In this document: positions 59,444 to 64,000 of the stretch, one piece after another | How positions within the stretch are numbered: position 1 is the first letter of the stretch | Layout: every line of letters starts with the position of its first letter | From: Boletus sp. NGJ | Taxonomy: Eukaryota > Basidiomycota > Agaricomycetes > Boletales > Boletaceae | DNA: 64,000 nt | Assembly: GCA_019096195.1 (NCBI GenBank) | Contig: JAGTXK010000095.1 | Location: forward strand, 1-64,000 | Reading direction: 5' to 3' | The notes under the pieces: model-generated | Databases searched by the model: none | What the model was told of the DNA's origin: nothing | What the model saw: only the letters and a program-made list of their open reading frames with translations | Translations under genes and position numbers: made by a program

Positions 59444-59445
59444 GA

Positions 59446-59453
59446 TTTTTTTT
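59446..59453 (+). terminator. RNA polymerase III terminator of tRNA-Ala
   Basis: A run of eight T starts two bases after the tRNA 3' end. Confidence 0.85.
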
Positions 59454-59879
59454 GACGCGCGAAATACTGTCCTGGGGCTTTTATTCCCTATGAATCATCG
59501 CTTGCTCGGGCCTACAGGAGTATATTAGACTATTATTCACTCTCGAGCGGAATGTCGAATGGTCTTAAAGACCTGTGCGCGGCTCCCTGCATATTATATC
59601 GAGTTCATAAACGGCACACAGTCATTCAGCTTCCTGGTAATGAGACACTGATGCCCTACTTTCAGGACTGAGTCACCGCTCAGGTGCAGGAGATAAACTC
59701 CTCGAAATCGGCGAGCACGAGAGTATCGAGGAAACGAGTTCCACCAAGGAGTTGATAGACAAGAGACAAATGGTTCTTTTCTGTCGGAAAGGGCTGCAAT
59801 GGGTCTACCTTGTTCACTTTGATTCATTTGTATGTCGTTCTGTGAAACGTATGGTTCTTCATGCAGTTTAGTGTACAGC
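59454..59879. other. Intergenic region downstream of tRNA-Ala
   Basis: A minus frame (59956-59594) overlaps the VMA16 3' end but shows no conserved motif. Nothing else was recognised. Confidence 0.35.
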
Positions 59880-60961
59880 CTAGTACACAGCACGAGAACT
59901 GGCTGCGCTGGCAACCGTACTCCACACAGGCGTACCCGCCACAAACTCTTGCGCATTCGACGTCATCAACAATCCCACTATTTAAAAACAGAACATAATC
60001 AGTACGTTGACCAAGAAAGAAGAGCCGCATCACCGAGCCGACGATGCGGGTTGAACTCACCTATCAAACCGAACAGGCCCAACACGCTTCCAAACACCTC
60101 CACGACGAGTACTTTGACAAACAACGTGGGGTCTGCAGCATCTGCCAGGGCTGCTGTGCTACCTGCGATGCCGACACAAAGACCACAAAAGAGGTTACAC
60201 ACGCCGACCGTCAGACCGCCAAAGAAGAGGGCAAAGCCTGGAAGTAGGTGCAATATCAGTATGGAGATCATCAGAGCTAGGAGAAGAAGCGAGAATGAGC
60301 ATACCGGTGTAGTAATTCTGGCGTGTGTAGAGTGCCGCCTCAGGTACGGCTTGTAGTTTTGCGGAATAGACAATGCCGAGGATCTAGATATCACATCCTA
60401 AGTCATTACTGCGGGACTACGACAAAACGCGTTGGTTGACAAACCACCCCGTAGATGGCCACGACTTCACAGAAGATGATGCTAGTCGGACACAGAAACG
60501 GATACGGATGAGACGTGCAGGATGAGGATATGTTAGAAGCAGCACAAATAATCCCAACATACCTGATCAAGTTCTTGGTGCTAATTCGTGGCGTTCGGAC
60601 ACCTCCACCTAGGATGGAGGATCCGGTCAAGAAAATGCCCCTGCAGGAACGACGCTGGATCAGCAAACACACCGACGCAGAATGAAAGTTTCTGCCGCGA
60701 AATGACGTACCATCCAGCTCCGAGGACACTTAGTCCGATACAAAGGCCTATTCCAAGAGACCCCCAGACGAAAGGACTCGTTTCTTCGAGAAAGCGACCG
60801 ACATTGAACGCTTCGCCTGAGCCTGCGGCATCAATCGGGTTAGTGATGGTGTTGCTGCTTGAGCTGGGACAGAACAAACCTGTGAACAAGAGGTAGAGAG
60901 CGATGATTGAAACGAGGAAAACAGGGAAACCGATGGAGTAGTAAGTTGCGTAGTACCCCAT
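59880..60961 (-). CDS. VMA16: V-type proton ATPase proteolipid subunit c'' (Vma16)
   Basis: This subunit is part of the membrane rotor that pumps protons into the vacuole and Golgi. Start ATG 60961 gives [20 protein letters not shown], the first membrane helix. The next exon part has [20 protein letters not shown]. After an intron come [20 protein letters not shown] and KNLI. After an intron (GTATGT...GACTAG) comes [12 protein letters not shown], with the proton-carrying glutamate in the helix. Then [40 protein letters not shown] and [19 protein letters not shown], and after the last intron [11 protein letters not shown] and the C-terminus ending SSRAVY (TAG 59880-59882). Length about 210 residues, as in yeast. 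The frame is also open upstream of 60961, but no good ATG was seen there. Confidence 0.92.
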
Positions 60962-61201
60962 TGCGTTGATGTGGTTGGCGAGTGGCAAAGCCACTTTCGC
61001 GTAGTTTGTTTGTACTCAACATGTGGCTGTGATAAATAGCCCCTGTCGCAAACCATTGCAAAGAACTATATATCCAAAAGTAATCTACTACGAAGAATCG
61101 TCTGGAAGTCATCCTGTCCTCCAGCCTGTTCTCGTCGCACGATCTCCAAGGTCTCTGGAACCAAATATCAGCGAGATCCCAGGGACGAGAACAAATCGCA
61201 C

Positions 61202-62172
61202 TCACTGCCTACTATTCTGGACACGCAGGAACAACCAGTCAACTGCCTCACGCACACCCTGCCTATACAAGCCATACGTTCAACCAACAATGGGGAATGA
61301 AGGAGCGAAACGAACGTACCCTTCTAATGCTGACACGCCCAACACCTCCAGGCTCGCGAGCCGCCTCTTCTTCCTTTCCTCTTCCTCACCTTCTTCGTCT
61401 GCGTACCGCCTCCGTGCGCTGTCCCGTCGATGGTGGTCCCACACTTCGTAGTCATGTCGAATTTCGGTCGCGGACATGCTCGTAGGTGTATCTTGTTTGT
61501 TCGCGAGAAGGAGGAGTGGGACGTTGAGGGTTCGAGGTGAAGAGAGGACACTGTCTGTTGTGCGTGTTGTGTGTGTGAGGCAGGATGTATAAATGTGTCA
61601 GTGATAGCCAACAGGTGGACAGCGTGTTGCAAGGGAATATTTGACATACCAAACACTTCCCACCCTTCCCCGAGCCTCTCCCTGTCCTGCGCATCGATCA
61701 CGTACACGACGGCGTGACAGTCCTCGTAGTATCGGTGCCATATCGACCTAATCCCCCTTTGGCCACCAAGGTCGAAAAAACTGAGAATCGTGGAAGGGAG
61801 CGAGACCTTGCCCACTGATAAAATGATGAACTTTATGTGCCACTCGGAGGAGTACTTGAAATGACGCACTATTCTGCCCTACTGTCGGTCCTATCTTCGA
61901 AGGCTCGAGGCCAGGGGCATCGTTATAAAGCGTCTTGATCTTCTCCAGTAACGTCTGCCCATGAGTTCCCAAGCGTGCCATCGTCAGTGCAAGTAGACAC
62001 GCGCGCGTCATCTGGGGTAATGGATGTGCTTACCGTTTTACCGGCACCATCGAGACCGATGATGATGATCGAAAATTCTTCTTTCCTGTAGCATTCGACG
62101 ATATGTTTGAGGTTGCCAACGAAGTGCTCACCGAGTAAGGTATTCGTGTAGGCCCTTGAGGAGGTGATACAT
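61202..62172 (-). CDS. ARL3: ARF-related small GTPase, ARFRP1/Arl3 type
   Basis: This GTPase (Arl3 in yeast, ARFRP1 in animals) acts at the trans-Golgi and recruits Arl1. Exon 1 from ATG 62172 reads MYHLLKGLHEYLTR, then a GTGAGC intron, then KEEFSIIIIGLDGAGKT (G1). The next exon has LLEKIKTLYNDAPGLEPSKI and GPTVGQN (switch I). Then comes ILSFFDLGGQRGIRSIWHRY (G3) and CHAVVYVIDAQDRERLGEGW. The last exons have NVPLLLLANKQDTPTSMSAT (G4) and VLGVSALEG (G5), then GVREAVDWLFLRVQNSRQ with TGA at 61202-61204. Glycine 2 of ARFs is absent, as expected, since yeast Arl3 is N-acetylated. A charged insert DEEGEEEERKKRR lies between G4 and G5. Five or so introns. It looks intact. Confidence 0.9.
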
Positions 62173-62641
62173 AGTCAACACACCTCATTTAGCGCTTTAC
62201 TGTTCGTGACTAAGTGGCAACTTGACCAACTCCGAAGGATACCACTGCGCAGCTCTGCAATTTACGGGCTGACCAGTCAATGGACCTCACCAAACGACAT
62301 CAAATGCAAGCTCGTTGACGAATAGTATTGTGTCCGACTGGAGTGAGAAGCATCAAGGCCCAAGGTATGAACACTACCCCCCAACTATACTCCGAGTCAA
62401 CACTCTGATCAACTCGCCCTCTATCCGTTCTCCAACTTCAACCAATCTATCATAGATCGCGCAACGATCGGCGGTTGATACACGATGGATCATTGCGCTC
62501 AGCGCTGTGTGTTGACACACCAATATCTGTCACCAAAACTTTATGTGATGAGACGGCGCTTGGGACCCTGCGCTCGTCTTCGGGGCGTACTTGCATGGCG
62601 CGGTGATATTATTTAATTTGGTTCATATGGCTCTATGAGCA
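62173..62641. other. Intergenic region upstream of the ARL3-type gene
   Basis: It contains the promoter of the GTPase gene. No coding frame or repeat was recognised. Confidence 0.35.
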
Positions 62642-62860
62642 ATGGACATCGATGAAAACGTCTACGATCTATCTGCCCATGTACGACAAAGAGACGATCA
62701 AGCGCGTCATGTCCTTTATATGGGTCCGAAAAAAAAGACTTCGAGCCCCAACGGACGCGTGAGTTATCACCGATATTCGTTTCTTACTTCGTTTTCGGTT
62801 CACGACTGACATCGTCAGCTCATGATCTCTTAGTCCTGCGGGCTTCGAGTCGGCAACGAC
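62642..62860 (+). CDS. Possible small spliced gene, weak support
   Basis: An ATG at 62642 opens 39 codons (MDIDENVYDLSAHVRQRDDQ, then GPKKKTSSPNGR) up to a good donor GTGAGT at 62759. An acceptor CTCTTAG near 62832 would join in frame to about 13 more codons. A longer frame after the acceptor (to about 63030) is in another phase. I know no family for it. It may be the first exons of a gene with unseen introns, or not a gene. Confidence 0.2.
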
Positions 62861-63299
62861 GAAGGCCAATGGTAGTTTCAGAAGTGCAGGTCGTGCGCGG
62901 TGCTACTGATGTATCACCTGCGCGAACAAGCCTCCTGGGCCCGGTTCCGCTTACAGTAACTATCCGTATCGCTGAGCGAACCACGAACCGTTTTGTATAC
63001 ATTTCTGATATTGAGCTATCGCCCAAAATCTAATTCGATGTTATCCTTGACGTTGTCGATTAATCAGGCTTTCAGGGATCGCAGGTACCGTGGTAATGCT
63101 GTGGATCGACTTGTACTTGTGGTGACACCGGCCACGATTAGATTATCTGAATGCAACCAACGGAGCAGTTATACATCGGTGACGGTCGTGTAAAGAGATA
63201 CTGCGGGAATTGAATAAATATGGTCTGGATGACAAGAAAGTCTCGAAACTATGCAAAACCGAGTCCCTGTCGACGGGTAAATTGCCGAGACAGGTTTGG
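62861..63299. other. Intergenic stretch without a recognisable gene
   Basis: A plus-strand opening to about 63030 is out of phase with the possible exon before it. Nothing else was seen up to the stop codon of the gene at the right edge. Confidence 0.35.
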
Positions 63300-64000
63300 C
63301 TATTCGATCACCCATTTTCTGACAGCTTCTTTCACGAGTCTAGCCATTTCCTCTTTGGCCTGCTTCTTTGCGCTGTCGGTAATACCAACAAGTTTGTCGA
63401 GCGCACGTGGAGACGTAGAGAGGGGGTCGAATTCGAGGAGGTGGCCGTCTTTCATGGGTATAGACACGAGCGCGGAGGCAGAACTCGACGGCACTGTGGC
63501 CAACGGAACAGGAGGATTATTTGAAAGTGGCGGGACTGCGTCGGATGATGAGAGGAGTTGCGTTCGTGAATTGGAGCGTGAGTGTGTGGCAGTGTGAGGG
63601 GCAACGTTCTGCGTTTGTGAGTTGGTGCGGGTGTGCGTTTGAGAGTGCGTCCCGTTTGTTTGGGGTTGGGGTTCGGCGGCTAGGCTGACGGAGGGATCAC
63701 GCCGGATGACGAAGCTATTGACGCGCTGTAACGTCCTCGATGCATGGTTGTCTGTTTGTTTCTCCTTGCCTTTTCCTTGGAGAAGTGTTTCTTCTTCAAT
63801 GTCTTCCCCAGTGAACCAGCCCAGCCCGAGGGTATATGGATTGGCAAGTGGGGATCCGTTCACGCTAAGCATGTTTTCATCGTGTCGTGGTGCACGTAGT
63901 GTGGGGTATGTTGGTGCTTTGGGAGGTAACATGGTTGGATTGAACGTCGCGCTGGAGGGTGGACGTGTGCGTTGATTGGTGGTAACATTTGGTCGTTTAG
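63300..64000 (-). CDS. Probable borealin (chromosomal passenger complex), C-terminal part, cut by the window end
   Basis: The frame is open from the right edge (KRPNVTTNQRTRPPSSATFN) to the stop at 63300. It reads MLPPKAPTYPTLRAPR, then MLSVNGSPLANPYTLGLGWF, a low-complexity Ser/Thr/Gln-rich region, VNSFVIRRDPSVSL, and a conserved end DGHLLEFDPLSTSPRALDKL and DSAKKQAKEEMARLVKEAV. In Agaricomycetes I associate this tail, and the NGSPLANPY motif, with borealin/Nbl1-type proteins, which work with survivin, INCENP and Aurora at centromeres. This is recall of sequence style, not a domain hit. The N-terminal part that would prove it lies outside the window. Confidence 0.5.
   Translation of the reverse strand, partial: KRPNVTTNQRTRPPSSATFNPTMLPPKAPTYPTLRAPRHDENMLSVNGSPLANPYTLGLGWFTGEDIEEETLLQGKGKEKQTDNHASRTLQRVNSFVIRRDPSVSLAAEPQPQTNGTHSQTHTRTNSQTQNVAPHTATHSRSNSRTQLLSSSDAVPPLSNNPPVPLATVPSSSASALVSIPMKDGHLLEFDPLSTSPRALDKLVGITDSAKKQAKEEMARLVKEAVRKWVIE

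Noticed and set aside
1-64000. CRISPR arrays, bacterial-type operons, prophage or toxin-antitoxin systems
   Set aside because: The sequence is eukaryotic with spliceosomal introns, and no regularly spaced short repeats or such genes were seen.

Overview
The window is chromosomal DNA of a filamentous basidiomycete, most likely an Agaricomycete. Pointers are many short GT-AG introns, a DUF6534-type membrane protein, F-box genes of mushroom type, and a transposon mix (KDZ with its cysteine-cluster region, Tnp2/CACTA, DIRS-like tyrosine-recombinase elements, Tc1/mariner, Copia) typical of that class. No species can be named from sequence alone.

It has two halves with a sharp border near 39.3-39.5 kb. 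Bases 1-39,300 are an AT-rich, CpG-poor transposon graveyard on which I recognise no intact host gene. In order: a Tc1 end at the left edge; a CACTA/Tnp2 transposase (minus strand) split by a solo LTR (4411-5500); Copia remains (about 6.9-10.2 kb); a solo LTR (10224-12225) that itself holds a second solo LTR (10874-11964); a Tc1 element (12800-14369); a DIRS-like element (about 15.4-22.0 kb, minus) interrupted by another Tc1 element (19943-21550); a poorly readable stretch; a third Tc1 element (25375-26983); a spliced-gene remnant (about 27.5-28.5 kb); a KDZ transposase remnant (about 29.7-31.9 kb); a solo LTR (34029-35041); a decayed copy of the N-terminal GST-like part of translation elongation factor eEF1B gamma (36.4-37.0 kb); and a rearranged Tc1 element (37281-39298). 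Target-site duplications and nesting give a relative order of insertions. CpG content separates young insertions (the two nearly identical LTRs of family B, and the LTR at 34029) from old ones.

Bases 39,500-64,000 are gene-dense and CpG-normal. On the plus strand: rad50 (DNA double-strand-break repair) and an RGS-domain membrane protein like Rax1. On the minus strand: two F-box genes (one a pseudogene). Plus strand: a DUF6534-type multi-pass protein. A small mitochondrial coiled-coil protein (minus) then shares a 135-bp divergent promoter with POP1 of RNase P/MRP (plus). After these come tRNA-Ala(UGC) with a 13-nt intron, VMA16 (V-ATPase c'' subunit, minus), an ARFRP1/Arl3-type small GTPase (minus), and the C-terminal part of a probable borealin that runs off the right edge (minus). 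These are mostly single-copy housekeeping genes for DNA repair, RNA processing, vacuole acidification, Golgi traffic and chromosome segregation. They form no operon-like pathway.

I did not find a convincing unknown multi-gene system. The most informative points are the datable nest of transposons, the eEF1B gamma fossil inside it, a 47-bp duplication around an unexplained 729-bp insert in a Tc1 copy, and a transposon edge only about 400 bp upstream of rad50.
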